A DNA stretch of 62,416 nt from an uncultured Oscillospiraceae bacterium (GCA_944387775.1 CALXGE010000002.1:1-62416), one strand, 5' to 3'. Positions 24,022 to 33,113 are shown, counted from the stretch's first letter. Notes: generated by a model from the letters alone, not told the origin. Numbers and translations are program-made.

Positions 24022-25320
24022 TCAAATCTTGCGCTTGTCGATGACGCGCACGGCCTTGCCTTCGCTGCGGGTAATGGTCTTGGGGGCCACCAGACGGACC
24101 TTAGCGTAGATGCCAAGCATGGCCTTCAGGGCGGCCACCAGGGACTTTTCCATGTCGGTGATCTTGGCAAGAGAGTCGGAGAAGTTCTCCGGCGTCATCT
24201 CCACCATGACCTCCAGGGTGTCGCTGTTGTTGACGCGGTCTACAATGATCTGATAGTTGGCGGGGTAGCCCTGCTCCAGAAGGACGGTCTCGATCTGGGA
24301 GGGGAAGACGTTGACGCCCTTGACGATGAGCATGTCGTCGCTGCGGCCCATAGGCTTGCACATCTTCACAAAGGTGCGGCCGCAGGAGCACTTCTCACGG
24401 GAAAGAATACAGATATCCCGGGTGCGGTAGCGCAGGAGGGGGAAGGCCTCCTTGGTGATGGAAGTGAATACCAGCTCGCCCTTGCTGCCCTCCGGCAGGA
24501 CCTCGCCGGTGTCGGGGTCGATGATCTCGGCAATGAAGTGGTCCTCATTGATGTGCATACCGGTCTGCTCACTGCACTCAAAGGCTACGCCCGGACCGCT
24601 GGTCTCGGTGAGACCATAGATGTCGTAAGCTTTGATGCCCAGCTTCGCCTCGATGTCCCGGCGCATCTCCTCGCTCCAGGCCTCGGCGCCGAAGATGCCG
24701 GCCTTCAGTTTGATTTGATCTTGGAGGCCCCGCTCGTGGATGCTCTCCGCCAGATAGGCAGCGTAGGAGGGGGTGCAGCAGAGAATGGTGGAACCCAGGT
24801 CCACCATGAACTGGAGCTGCCGGTCCGTATTGCCGGAGGACATGGGCAGGGTCAGGCAGCCCACCTTGTGGCTGCCGCCGTTAAGACCGGGGCCACCGGT
24901 GAATAGGCCGTAGCCATAGCAGACATGGCACACATCCTCGTTTGTGCCGCCGGCTGCGGTGATGGCCCGGGCACAGCAGTCTTCCCAGAGGTCCACATCA
25001 TGCTGGGTGTAGAAGGCTACCACCCGCCGTCCGGTGGTACCGGAGGTGGACTGGATGCGGACGCAGTCCTTCAGGGGCATGCCCAGAAGGCCGTAGGGAT
25101 AGGCTTCCCGCAGGTCATCCTTGGTGAGGAAGGGCAGCTTGTGGAGGTCGTCCACGCTCTGGATATCGGCGGGGGTGAGACCCTTTTCCTCCATCTTCTT
25201 GCGGTAGTAGGGAACGCTGTCCCACACATGCTGCACCTGCTTGACCAGGCGCTCGTTCTGCCATGCCAGAATTTGTTCCCGGCTGGCGCATTCGATCTCG
25301 GGTTGATAATATCTTTCCAT
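24022..25320 (-). CDS. paaK: Phenylacetate-CoA ligase
   Basis: 432 aa AMP-forming ligase that activates phenylacetate or related arylacetates to CoA thioesters. Typical PaaK features: N-terminal VWDSVPYYRKKMEE, P-loop-like STSGTTGRRVV, YGLTETSGPGVAFEC, the GRSDDMLIVKGVNVFPSQIE hinge, and a C-terminal domain ending RSEGKAVRV. PaaK plus ACT-domain arrangements are common next to IorAB genes. AAAGGA precedes the ATG; the 248-base divergent region separates it from the antiporter's fluoride riboswitch. Confidence 0.93.
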   Translation of the reverse strand: MERYYQPEIECASREQILAWQNERLVKQVQHVWDSVPYYRKKMEEKGLTPADIQSVDDLHKLPFLTKDDLREAYPYGLLGMPLKDCVRIQSTSGTTGRRVVAFYTQHDVDLWEDCCARAITAAGGTNEDVCHVCYGYGLFTGGPGLNGGSHKVGCLTLPMSSGNTDRQLQFMVDLGSTILCCTPSYAAYLAESIHERGLQDQIKLKAGIFGAEAWSEEMRRDIEAKLGIKAYDIYGLTETSGPGVAFECSEQTGMHINEDHFIAEIIDPDTGEVLPEGSKGELVFTSITKEAFPLLRYRTRDICILSREKCSCGRTFVKMCKPMGRSDDMLIVKGVNVFPSQIETVLLEQGYPANYQIIVDRVNNSDTLEVMVEMTPENFSDSLAKITDMEKSLVAALKAMLGIYAKVRLVAPKTITRSEGKAVRVIDKRKI

Positions 25321-25407
25321 GGGAATCGGTCCTTTCGGAATGGTTTTGATCTAATGATTCATATGCGGGGGAGAGAAGAGAAAAATTTTAAAAATGTATA
25401 ATGGGAC

Positions 25408-25436
25408 TTGCAATTTTATTTGTGTGCGGCTATAAT
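25408..25436 (+). promoter_or_regulatory. Promoter of the fluoride-riboswitch/antiporter unit
   Basis: TTGCAA (25408-25413), 17-base spacer, TATAAT (25431-25436); the transcript would start a few bases before the riboswitch aptamer. Confidence 0.75.
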
Positions 25437-25444
25437 AGGGCGCT

Positions 25445-25538
25445 GGGAAAGAAGTGCTCCCTTGGGAAACCTAAACCGCTTGTAATGAGCTGATGACTTC
25501 TACGATGATTATCGTGGGGTTGTCAGCTCTTTTATTTT
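25445..25538 (+). promoter_or_regulatory. Fluoride (crcB) riboswitch with terminator platform
   Basis: The aptamer spans about 25445-25503. P1 GGG/CCC (25445-25447 with 25459-25461) is followed by the conserved AAACCGC and the hallmark AGCTGATGACTTCTAC (25488-25503). The required pseudoknot forms between GAAGT (25451-25455) and ACTTC (25496-25500). The aptamer 3' strand GAGCTGATGAC (25487-25497) can instead pair with GTTGTCAGCTC (25519-25529), followed by TTTTATTTT: a terminator mutually exclusive with the aptamer, hence an ON switch. The usual GAUG just after P1 reads AAAG here and there is a short extra linker. These are deviations from the consensus. Confidence 0.82.
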
Positions 25539-25569
25539 GCAAGAAAAAAGAAAGAGGAGAACGAAACAA

Positions 25570-26766
25570 ATGCTTACTTCACTGGCGTATGTCTTTCTGG
25601 CGGGACTGGCCGCCGCGGCGCTGTGCCAAAAAATCAAGCTGCCCCGGATCATCGGCATGCTCTTTGTGGGCATTCTGCTGGGGCCCTACGCGCTTAATCT
25701 GCTGGATGATTCCATCCTTGGCATTTCCGCTGATCTGCGGCAAATGGCGCTGGTCATCATTCTCATCAAAGCCGGACTTTCCCTGAATTTGTCCGACCTA
25801 AAGCAGGTGGGGAGGCCGGCGCTCCTGATGTCCTGCCTGCCCGCTACCTTTGAAATCATCGCCTATACGCTCCTCGCCCCGCTTTTCTTTGGAGTGAGTT
25901 GGGTGGAAGGCGCCATTATGGGGGCCGTTTTGGGAGCAGTGTCACCGGCAGTTGTTGTTCCCCGAATGGTCAACCTGATGGAAGGAAAGTGGGGAACCGG
26001 GAAGAGTATTCCCCAGATGATCCTGGCCGGTGCCTCCATGGACGATGTATTTGTCATTGTCCTGTTCTCCACTTTTACGGGGATCGCCCAAGGCGGCACC
26101 ATGTCTGCTGTCAGCTTCCTTTCGATCCCTGTCTCCATTCTTTCAGGTATCGCCGTCGGCGGTGGGGTCGGATTTCTGCTCGCTTCCTTTTTTGAAACCA
26201 ACTATGCCCACCACAACTGCATCCGCAACAGTACGAAGGTGATCATCATCCTGGGGGTCTCCTTTTTCCTGTTGGCGGTAGAAGACTGGCTGGATGGGAT
26301 CCTGCCTTTCTCCGGCATCCTGGCGGTGACCGCCATGGCCTGTGCCATCCACCTCAAGTGCCCGCAGCCGGTAGCAGAGCGGCTGTCCCAGAAGTTTGGG
26401 AAGCTGTGGCTGGCCGCAGAGGTGATTCTGTTCGTCCTGGTGGGAGCCGCAGTGGATATCCGGTATACGCTGGAAGCGGGTGTAGGGGCAGTAGGGATCA
26501 TCTTTGCCGCTCTGGCTATCCGGGCCATTGGTGTTCTGGCCGCTACCGCTGGAACAGCACTGAACCGGAAGGAGAAATTGTTCTGCGTCATCGCCTATCT
26601 GCCGAAAGCAACGGTTCAGGCCGCCATCGGTTCTGTCCCTCTGGCCCTTGGACTTCCTTGCGGTAATCTGGTGCTGTCAGTGGCGGTACTTGCCATTCTC
26701 CTGACAGCGCCGCTGGGCGCATTCGGAATGGATGCCACTTACCAGAAGCTGCTGGAGAGGAATTGA
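25570..26766 (+). CDS. CPA-family cation:proton (or fluoride-linked) antiporter
   Basis: 398 aa membrane protein of the CPA/NhaP type with about 12 helices: RIIGMLFVGILLGPYALNLL and GAVLGAVSPAVVVPRMVN, and ASMDDVFVIVLFST with the membrane-embedded Asp pair. It exchanges cations for protons. A fluoride riboswitch in its leader suggests that here the transporter protects against fluoride, directly or through ion balance; CPA antiporters are among the gene classes reported under crcB riboswitches. Start 25570 follows AAAGAGGAG. It is transcribed against the surrounding aromatic locus, so it looks inserted between paaK and iorB. Confidence 0.9.
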   Translation: MLTSLAYVFLAGLAAAALCQKIKLPRIIGMLFVGILLGPYALNLLDDSILGISADLRQMALVIILIKAGLSLNLSDLKQVGRPALLMSCLPATFEIIAYTLLAPLFFGVSWVEGAIMGAVLGAVSPAVVVPRMVNLMEGKWGTGKSIPQMILAGASMDDVFVIVLFSTFTGIAQGGTMSAVSFLSIPVSILSGIAVGGGVGFLLASFFETNYAHHNCIRNSTKVIIILGVSFFLLAVEDWLDGILPFSGILAVTAMACAIHLKCPQPVAERLSQKFGKLWLAAEVILFVLVGAAVDIRYTLEAGVGAVGIIFAALAIRAIGVLAATAGTALNRKEKLFCVIAYLPKATVQAAIGSVPLALGLPCGNLVLSVAVLAILLTAPLGAFGMDATYQKLLERN

Positions 26767-26778
26767 TCCTGTTAGGGA

Positions 26779-27351
26779 TCAGGCCTCCCGGCCCAGGGCA
26801 AATGCCTTCTTGTTCATGTCCAGGAACTTGGCAGGCACGCTCTTTTCAATGGCAGCCATCCATTCCTCGTCGGTGAAGTCGAACCACTTGGCGAGGCGGC
26901 CCATAAGTACCAGGTTCACCGCCTTGGCAGAACCAGCCTCCTCCGCCAGGGAGAGGGCGTCGATGGCATCCACATCCATGCCGGCCTCGGTCATTTTCTC
27001 CACCAGACCCTGGGGATAGGATGCCGCACCGGTGATGACGGGCATGGGGTTTACCTGTTGGGTGTTGGTGATGATCTTTCCGCCGGGTTTCAGGTATTCT
27101 GTCCAGCGGGCGGCCTCCAGCAGCTCAAAGGAGTGGATGAAGTCCGCTTCGCCCTTGTCGATGATAGGGGAGTAGACCTTATCTCCCCAGCGGACATAGG
27201 TGACCACGCTGCCGCCCCGCTGGCTCATACCGTGGACCTCGCTGACCTTTACGTCGTAGCCCTTGGTGAGGAGCAGTCGGCCCAACAGCTTGCTGGCCAG
27301 AAGGGTGCCCTGGCCGCCTACGCCGACGATCATGATGTTCTTTGTTTCCAT
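26779..27351 (-). CDS. iorB: Indolepyruvate:ferredoxin oxidoreductase subunit beta
   Basis: 190 aa gamma-type domain of 2-oxoacid:ferredoxin oxidoreductases, opening NIMIVGVGGQGTLLASKLLG. With IorA it catalyses arylpyruvate + CoA + oxidised ferredoxin to arylacetyl-CoA + CO2 + reduced ferredoxin, reversibly. Start 27351 follows AAGGAGG, which lies at the end of iorA (5-base gap). Its stop is 12 bases from the convergent antiporter stop with no terminator seen between. Confidence 0.93.
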   Translation of the reverse strand: METKNIMIVGVGGQGTLLASKLLGRLLLTKGYDVKVSEVHGMSQRGGSVVTYVRWGDKVYSPIIDKGEADFIHSFELLEAARWTEYLKPGGKIITNTQQVNPMPVITGAASYPQGLVEKMTEAGMDVDAIDALSLAEEAGSAKAVNLVLMGRLAKWFDFTDEEWMAAIEKSVPAKFLDMNKKAFALGREA

Positions 27352-27356
27352 ATTTT

Positions 27357-29099
27357 TCAGGCCTCCTTGCCGGTTTCCAGGGCGTCGAATTTGCACAGCT
27401 GCTGGCACACACCGCAGCCTACGCACAGGGTATTGTCGATCTTGGCCTTGCCATCTACGATGGAGATGGCGGGGCAGCCGATACGCATGCAGGACTTGCA
27501 GCCCACGCACTTGTCGGAGTTTGCGATGAGGGGGGCCTTGTGCTTGACGTACTTGAGGAGGGCGCAGGGCCGGCGGGAGATGATGACGGAGGGCTCGTTT
27601 GCTGCCAGCTCCTCCTTTACCGCCTGATCGCACTCCGCCAAGTTATAGGGGTCCACTACCCGGACCCGCTTGATGCCAACGCTGCGGCACAGGCTCTCCA
27701 GGTCGATCTTGGTGCAGGGGTCCCCCTTGAGGTTGAAGCCGGTGGTGGGGTTCTGCTGGTGACCGGTCATACCGGTGATGGAGTTGTCCAGAATGATGAC
27801 CGTGGAGTTGGACTCATTGTAGGCGATGTTGATGAGACCGGTGACGCCGGAGTGCATGAAGGTGGAGTCGCCGATCACTGCTACCGACTTGCCCTCGGTG
27901 GCACCGCCGCTGGCCTTGTTGAAGCCGTGGAGGCCGGAGACAGAGGCACCCATGCAGATGGTGGTGTCGATGGCAGCCAGAGGCGCTACCGCGCCCAGGG
28001 TGTAGCAGCCGATATCGCCCAGGACCGTAAGCTTGTTCTTGGCCAGGGTATAGAAGAGACCACGGTGGGGGCAGCCGGCGCACATGACCGGGGGACGGGG
28101 AGGAATGCTCTCCTGGAGAGCGGTACCCTTCTCATAGGGAATCCCCAGCTTCTCCGCCACAGTGTTCTGATTGAGCTCGTCAATGCAAGAGAAGGTGTCC
28201 TTGCCGACGGGGGACAGCCCCATATTACGGCAATGGGCTTCAATGAAGCCGTCCAGCTCCTCGACCACCACAAGCTGCTCCACACCAGCGGCAAAATCCT
28301 TGATGAGCTTTTCCGGCATAGGCCAGATCATGCCCAGCTTCAATACCGGGAAGCGGTCGCCGCAGACCTCCTTGACGTACTGGTAGCTGGTGGAGGAGGT
28401 GATGATGCCCATCTTGTGGTCGGAGCCCTCCTCCACCCGGTTGAGGGGAGTGGTCTCCGCGTAGGCGATGAGAGCGTTGGTGCGCTCCTCCACAACGGGG
28501 TGGCGGCGCTTGGCATTGCCGGGCATCATGATGTACTTGGGTCCGTTTTTCTCGTAAGGCTTGGCAGGAGCTTCCACACGCTCACCGGGCTCCACCACGC
28601 TCTGGGAGTGGGCCACCCGGGTGCACATCTTCAGCAGCACCGGGGTGTCGAACTGCTCGGAGAGCTCATAGGCCAGCTTGGCGAATTCCAGACCCTCGGC
28701 GGAGTCGGCAGGCTCCAGCATGGGGATCTTGGCGGCCATGGCATAGTGGCGGGAGTCCTGCTCGTTCTGGGAGCTGTGCATGCCTGCGTCGTCAGCCACG
28801 GCGATGATCATGCCGGCGTTGACGCCGGTATAGGAGATCGTAAAGAGCGGGTCGGCGGCCACGTTCAGGCCCACGTGCTTCATACCGCAGAAGCTGCGTT
28901 TGCCTGCAAGGCATGCGCCGAAAGCCGCCTCCATAGCAACCTTCTCGTTGGGGGCCCACTCAGCGTAGATCTCCGGGTACTTGGCGGCACACTCGGTGAT
29001 CTCCGTGCTGGGGGTGCCGGGATAGCTGGAGACGAAGGAGCAGCCGGCCTCATAAAGGCCTCTGGCAACAGCCTCGTTGCCAAGCATCAGGGTTTTCAT
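27357..29099 (-). CDS. iorA: Indolepyruvate:ferredoxin oxidoreductase subunit alpha
   Basis: 580 aa. Order: pyrimidine-binding domain (about 1-170, SSYPGTPSTEITE), a transketolase-C-like middle, a TPP-binding domain with LGDIGCYTLG and VIGDSTFMHSGVTGLIN, and a C-terminal two-cluster ferredoxin domain with CVGCKSCMRIGCP and CVGCGVCQQLC. The unusual first cluster spacing is typical of IorA. It acts on indolepyruvate, phenylpyruvate and 4-hydroxyphenylpyruvate. AAGGAGG precedes the ATG. It is led by a T-box riboswitch with a Phe specifier, which points to expression under aromatic amino acid shortage. Confidence 0.95.
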   Translation of the reverse strand: MKTLMLGNEAVARGLYEAGCSFVSSYPGTPSTEITECAAKYPEIYAEWAPNEKVAMEAAFGACLAGKRSFCGMKHVGLNVAADPLFTISYTGVNAGMIIAVADDAGMHSSQNEQDSRHYAMAAKIPMLEPADSAEGLEFAKLAYELSEQFDTPVLLKMCTRVAHSQSVVEPGERVEAPAKPYEKNGPKYIMMPGNAKRRHPVVEERTNALIAYAETTPLNRVEEGSDHKMGIITSSTSYQYVKEVCGDRFPVLKLGMIWPMPEKLIKDFAAGVEQLVVVEELDGFIEAHCRNMGLSPVGKDTFSCIDELNQNTVAEKLGIPYEKGTALQESIPPRPPVMCAGCPHRGLFYTLAKNKLTVLGDIGCYTLGAVAPLAAIDTTICMGASVSGLHGFNKASGGATEGKSVAVIGDSTFMHSGVTGLINIAYNESNSTVIILDNSITGMTGHQQNPTTGFNLKGDPCTKIDLESLCRSVGIKRVRVVDPYNLAECDQAVKEELAANEPSVIISRRPCALLKYVKHKAPLIANSDKCVGCKSCMRIGCPAISIVDGKAKIDNTLCVGCGVCQQLCKFDALETGKEA

Positions 29100-29169
29100 A
29101 GGGTATCCTCCTTACATCCGTGCCGCCGGGAGGCGGCATAATTTTTCTGTAAAAGCTTTCCAAAAACAA

Positions 29170-29442
29170 AAAAACCGTCCTCTGCAAATGGATTTTGCAG
29201 AGGACGGGGAAATTTCCCGTGGTACCACCTCAATTTACCGCTTGCGCGGCCTCATGGGATACGAACATATCCCTGACGCTGTATCGGGCGTCTCCCGTCG
29301 CTGCTTACTTATGGTTCGGCAGGCCGCTCAGGAAGGAATTCACGGGCCTTGCTTCTCCTGCCTCGCACCGCCCGGCAGGTCTCTGAAGGGAGCAAATTGG
29401 CACGCTACTTGGTTCCGTCATCGCGTTTCAGGTATCCACAAT
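29170..29442 (-). promoter_or_regulatory. T-box riboswitch of iorAB, specifier UUC (Phe)
   Basis: Minus-strand leader. The T-box antiterminator sequence GAGGTGGTACCACGGG is at 29216-29231; the terminator stem (29175-29188 with 29194-29207) ends in a T run. Upstream, Stem I shows the AAGTAG S-turn, CAGAGA and GGCGGTGCGAGGC apical motifs. The specifier loop reads TGAA-TTC-CTTCC, placing codon TTC (29336-29338) at the specifier position, i.e. tRNA-Phe. Uncharged tRNA would favour the antiterminator and turn on iorAB. Confidence 0.9.
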
Positions 29443-29448
29443 GGAATC

Positions 29449-29477
29449 ACTTTATCACTTTTATCCGCTGCCGTCAA
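29449..29477 (-). promoter_or_regulatory. Promoter of the iorAB T-box leader
   Basis: TTGACG (29472-29477), 17-base spacer, TAAAGT (29449-29454), just after the stop of the symporter gene. The ligase T-box leader has a near-identical promoter. Confidence 0.7.
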
Positions 29478-29488
29478 TGGGTAAATTC

Positions 29489-31072
29489 TTATTTTTTCCC
29501 CGCAGAGGTCCGGGGACGCCGCTCTGGATTGCCGATAGAGTCCTTCACCGTAACGGTGATGGTCCGCTCATAACAGGCAAAGATCGTGTCGATATGCTCC
29601 ATTTCCGGTGCTCTGGTGAAAAGGCTCACCACCGGCACGATCACCAGCCCCGCCAGCATACAGAAGGCGCCGGCGTTGATGGGGGAGACCAGAACAGAGG
29701 GGAAGTATTTGCCTACAAAGATGTTGGCCAGCATTACCACCGTAGAGAAGAGAAAGCTGACCCAGCAGGCGGCCTTGGTGGTGCGCTTCCAATAGAGGCC
29801 ATAGAGGAAGGGGGCCAGGAAGGCGCCTGCCAGGGCGCCCCAACTGACGCCCATGAGCTGGGCGATAAAGGTGACGTTGGAGCGGTACTGGATGATGGCC
29901 AGCACCACGGAGATGGCGATAAACACCACTACCAGGCTGCGGATCCAGCGAACCTGCCGCTTTTCATCCATGTCTTTAATAAAGTTGCCCTTGATGAAGT
30001 CCAGAGTCAGGGTAGAGCTGGAGGTCAGCACCAGGGAGGAGAGGGTGGACATAGAGGCGGAGAGTACCAAAATCACCACCACAGCAATATGGAAAGAGGA
30101 GAGACCCGAGAGCATAGTGGGGACGATAGCGTCATATCCCTCGGCGGCCACGTCCACCTGGTCACTGAAGAGCCGTCCAAAGCCCCCTAAGAAGTAGCAG
30201 CCTCCCGCCACGATGGCGGCAAAGATGGTGGAGATCACCATGCCGGTATTGATGGATTTCTCGCTCTTAATGGCATAGAACTTCTGGACCATCTGGGGCA
30301 GGCCCCAAGTGCCGAGACTGGTAAGGAGCACCACGCCCAGAAGCCCCAGGGGATCAGGGCCAAAGAAGGAGGCAAATACGCCAGGGGCATTGGAGACGCT
30401 GGGGTCCTCCACCTGGGCCAACCCCTCCAGAGCGGCCATAAAGCCGCCCTGACTGTTCAGCACTGCGGCAATCACAGCGATGATGCCCACGATCATGATA
30501 ATGCCCTGGATGAAGTCGTTGATGGCAGTGGCCATATAGCCGCCGGCAATAACGTACACCCCGGTGAGCACCGCCATCACCACCACGCACACGGCATAGT
30601 CGATGTCGAAGGCCATGGCAAAGAGGCGGCTGAGACCGTTATAGAGGGAGGCGGTGTAAGGAATGAGGAAAATGAAGATGATCACCGAAGCAGTAAGCTT
30701 CAGCGTGCGGCTTTCAAAGCGCTTACCGAAGAACTCCGGCATGGTGGCGCTGTCCAGGTGCTGGGTCATGACCCGAGTCCGGCGGCCCAGCACCGCCCAG
30801 GCCAAAAGGGAGCCCAGCAGAGCGTTGCCGATGCCTGCCCATGTGGCGGCGATGCCGTATTTCCAGCCAAACTGTCCCGCATAGCCTACAAAGACAACCG
30901 CAGAGAAATAGCTGGTACCATAGGCGAAGGCGGTAAGCCAGGGGCCCACAGACCGGCCGCCCAGGACAAAGCCGCTGACGTCAGCAGTGTGGCGTCGGCA
31001 GTAGAGTCCGATGCCCACCATCACGGCAAAAAAGATCAGCAGCATGGTAAGCTTAATCATCATGTCTCCCAT
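29489..31072 (-). CDS. Sodium:solute symporter (SSS family)
   Basis: 527 aa with about 13 transmembrane helices and SSS features: VSGFVLGGRSVGPWLTAFAY, GTSYFSAVVFVGYAG and PEFFGKRF. SSS members import organic acids, sugars or amino acids with Na+; the phenylacetate permease PaaL/Ppa belongs to this family. It lies 48 bases after an acyl-CoA ligase under a Tyr T-box and directly before the Phe T-box of iorAB, so uptake of an arylacetate is the favoured, inferred role. AAGGAG precedes the ATG. Confidence 0.9.
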   Translation of the reverse strand: MGDMMIKLTMLLIFFAVMVGIGLYCRRHTADVSGFVLGGRSVGPWLTAFAYGTSYFSAVVFVGYAGQFGWKYGIAATWAGIGNALLGSLLAWAVLGRRTRVMTQHLDSATMPEFFGKRFESRTLKLTASVIIFIFLIPYTASLYNGLSRLFAMAFDIDYAVCVVVMAVLTGVYVIAGGYMATAINDFIQGIIMIVGIIAVIAAVLNSQGGFMAALEGLAQVEDPSVSNAPGVFASFFGPDPLGLLGVVLLTSLGTWGLPQMVQKFYAIKSEKSINTGMVISTIFAAIVAGGCYFLGGFGRLFSDQVDVAAEGYDAIVPTMLSGLSSFHIAVVVILVLSASMSTLSSLVLTSSSTLTLDFIKGNFIKDMDEKRQVRWIRSLVVVFIAISVVLAIIQYRSNVTFIAQLMGVSWGALAGAFLAPFLYGLYWKRTTKAACWVSFLFSTVVMLANIFVGKYFPSVLVSPINAGAFCMLAGLVIVPVVSLFTRAPEMEHIDTIFACYERTITVTVKDSIGNPERRPRTSAGKK

Positions 31073-31120
31073 AGAGAAGTCTCCTTGCTTTTCAGTCAGA
31101 TAAGCCGGCCGGATTGGTGC

Positions 31121-32758
31121 TTAACCGGTGATCTGGGCCTCCACCAGACGGCCATGGCAATATTTCTCCCGCAGTACCGGTTTTTCAATCTTGCCGGTGG
31201 GATTGCGGGGTACTTTGTCGAAAATAACCTTCCGGGGTCGCTTATACCGGGGCAGCTCTTTGCAGAACTGGTTGATCTCCTCCTCGGTGCAGCTCATACC
31301 ATCCTTGACTTCGATGATAGCTGCGGCGATCTCGCCCAGCCGGGGATCAGGCAGGCCGATGACGGCCACATCCTTGATCTTGTCGCACTTGCGCAGGAAG
31401 TCCTCGATCTGAACCGGGTAGAGGTTCTCACCGCCGGAGATGACCACATCCTTCTTCCGGTCCACCAGATAGATGAAGCCATCCTCATCCATCCGGGCCA
31501 TATCGCCGGTGTAGAGCCAGCCGTTTTTCAGAATCTCTGCGGTGGCTTCGGGGTTTTTATAGTAGCAGAGCATGACGCCGGGGCCGCTGACGATCAGTTC
31601 GCCGATATCGCCCTGGACCACATCCTGGCCCTTCTCGTCCACGATCCTGGCCTGCCAGAGGTAACCGGGCTTACCGATGGCGCCCACCTTCTGGATGTTC
31701 TCCACTCCCAGATGGACACAGCCCGGGCCGATGGATTCGCTGAGGCCGTAGTTGGTGTCGTAGGCGTGGTGGGGGAAGATCTTCTTCCAGCGGTGAATCA
31801 GGCTGGGGGGGACGGGCTGAGCGCCGATGTGCATGAGACGCCACTGATCCAGCAGATAGTTGTTGAGATCCACACGACCAGCATCGATGGCGTCCAGCAG
31901 ATCCTGAGCCCAGGGCACCAGGAGCCATACGATAGTGCATTTCTCCTCGGTAATAGCCCGGAGGATCCACTCCGGCTTCACACCGCGCAGCAGCACCGCC
32001 TTACTGCCGGAGAGGAGACTGCCGAACCAGTGCATCTTGGCACCGGTGTGGTAGAGAGGCGGGATGCAGAGGAACACATCATCCCGGGTCTGGCCGTGAT
32101 GCTTTTGCTCTGTGCGGCAGGAATTGATAAGGGCGCAGTGGTTGTGGAGGATGGCCTTGGGGAAGCCGGTGGTGCCGGAGGAGAAGTAGATGGCGGCGTA
32201 GTCTGTCTCCTCCAGGGCTACCGGAGGGGCGCTGGAGGAGCAGTAGCCCATGAGCTTGCAGCAGTCCTCCGCATAAGCGGGCTTATTGCGGCCTACGAAG
32301 AACATCTGCTTTACCTGGGTAAGCTGATCTGCAATGGGGTCTAGTCGGCCTACGAACTCAGGCCCGAACACCAGCACCTCTACATCTGCCAGCTCCAGGC
32401 AGTACTTGATCTCATCGCTGGAGTAACGGAAGTTCAGGGGAACCGCCACGCACCCGGCTTTGAGAATACCAAAGTAGATAGGCAGCCACTCCAGGCAGTT
32501 CATGAGAAGAATCCCCACCTTGGTGCCCCGCTCCAAACTGCGGCTGAGAAGCAAATTGGCAAAGCGGTTAGCCCGGCGGTCAAAATCCTTCCAGGAGAGC
32601 TCCCGGCGGTAGGGGGCGTCAGGGAGAGCCTGCTCGATCAGGCTGGCCTCCCGCCAGGTGACAGCCTTGTCCCGCTCCTCGGAGGGGTTGATCTCCACCA
32701 ACGCGATATCGGAGCCGTAAAGTCTGGCATTTCGTTCCAGTAATTCGGTAATGACCAT
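31121..32758 (-). CDS. AMP-dependent acyl/aryl-CoA synthetase
   Basis: 545 aa ANL-superfamily ligase: P-loop IYFSSGTTGFPKAILHNH, TNYGLSESIGPG, the adenylate-binding GWLYTGDMARMDEDGFIYLV, hinge DRKKDVVISGGENLYP, and catalytic Lys in NPTGKIEKPVL. It would activate a carboxylic acid to its CoA thioester. The 4-coumarate/fatty acid ligase group is closest by eye; an arylacetate is suggested by the Tyr T-box and neighbours. The ATG at 32758 is chosen because AGGAGG sits 9 bases upstream; an ATG at 32767 abuts the ribosome site. Confidence 0.9.
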   Translation of the reverse strand: MVITELLERNARLYGSDIALVEINPSEERDKAVTWREASLIEQALPDAPYRRELSWKDFDRRANRFANLLLSRSLERGTKVGILLMNCLEWLPIYFGILKAGCVAVPLNFRYSSDEIKYCLELADVEVLVFGPEFVGRLDPIADQLTQVKQMFFVGRNKPAYAEDCCKLMGYCSSSAPPVALEETDYAAIYFSSGTTGFPKAILHNHCALINSCRTEQKHHGQTRDDVFLCIPPLYHTGAKMHWFGSLLSGSKAVLLRGVKPEWILRAITEEKCTIVWLLVPWAQDLLDAIDAGRVDLNNYLLDQWRLMHIGAQPVPPSLIHRWKKIFPHHAYDTNYGLSESIGPGCVHLGVENIQKVGAIGKPGYLWQARIVDEKGQDVVQGDIGELIVSGPGVMLCYYKNPEATAEILKNGWLYTGDMARMDEDGFIYLVDRKKDVVISGGENLYPVQIEDFLRKCDKIKDVAVIGLPDPRLGEIAAAIIEVKDGMSCTEEEINQFCKELPRYKRPRKVIFDKVPRNPTGKIEKPVLREKYCHGRLVEAQITG

Positions 32759-32792
32759 GATGTACATCCTCCTGCATGTTTTGTTCGGCCAC

Positions 32793-33080
32793 AAAAAAGT
32801 CCTCTGCGCACGATGTGCGCAGAGGACGAGAATTTCCCGTGGTACCACCTCAGTTTACCGTTTTCACGGCCTCAAGGGGCACTGACATGCCCCGGGCGCT
32901 GTATCGGGCGCTCCCGGCGGAGCCTACTGGACAGCGGGCGGTAAAATCCGCCCCTGCGTTCAGTCCGCTGCTCGGAAAGGTATTCAGACCCCGGCCCCTA
33001 CCGCCTTGCACCACCCGGCAGCTCTCTGAAGGGGAGGAAAGGATCCTACTGATTTTCCTCATCGCATTTTTGTATACGCG
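32793..33080 (-). promoter_or_regulatory. T-box riboswitch of the ligase/symporter operon, specifier UAC (Tyr)
   Basis: Minus-strand leader homologous to that of iorA. The antiterminator GAGGTGGTACCACGGG is at 32836-32851; the terminator stem (32799-32810 with 32816-32827) is followed by a T run (32793-32798). Stem I has the AGTAGG S-turn, CAGAGAGC and GGGTGGTGCAAGGC. The specifier loop reads TGAA-TAC-CTTTCC, giving TAC at 32980-32982, i.e. tRNA-Tyr. It controls the acyl-CoA ligase and probably the symporter behind it. Confidence 0.9.
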
Positions 33081-33084
33081 ATGT

Positions 33085-33113
33085 ACTTTACCACTTTTAA
33101 CAACTAAAGTCAA
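33085..33113 (-). promoter_or_regulatory. Promoter of the Tyr T-box leader
   Basis: TTGACT (33108-33113), 17-base spacer, TAAAGT (33085-33090), just upstream of Stem I. Confidence 0.7.

Noticed and set aside
26779..29099. IorAB as a purely catabolic (Stickland-type) enzyme
   Set aside because: The Phe-specifier T-box would turn it on when Phe is scarce. The reversible reaction is therefore better explained in the biosynthetic direction, although dual use cannot be excluded.
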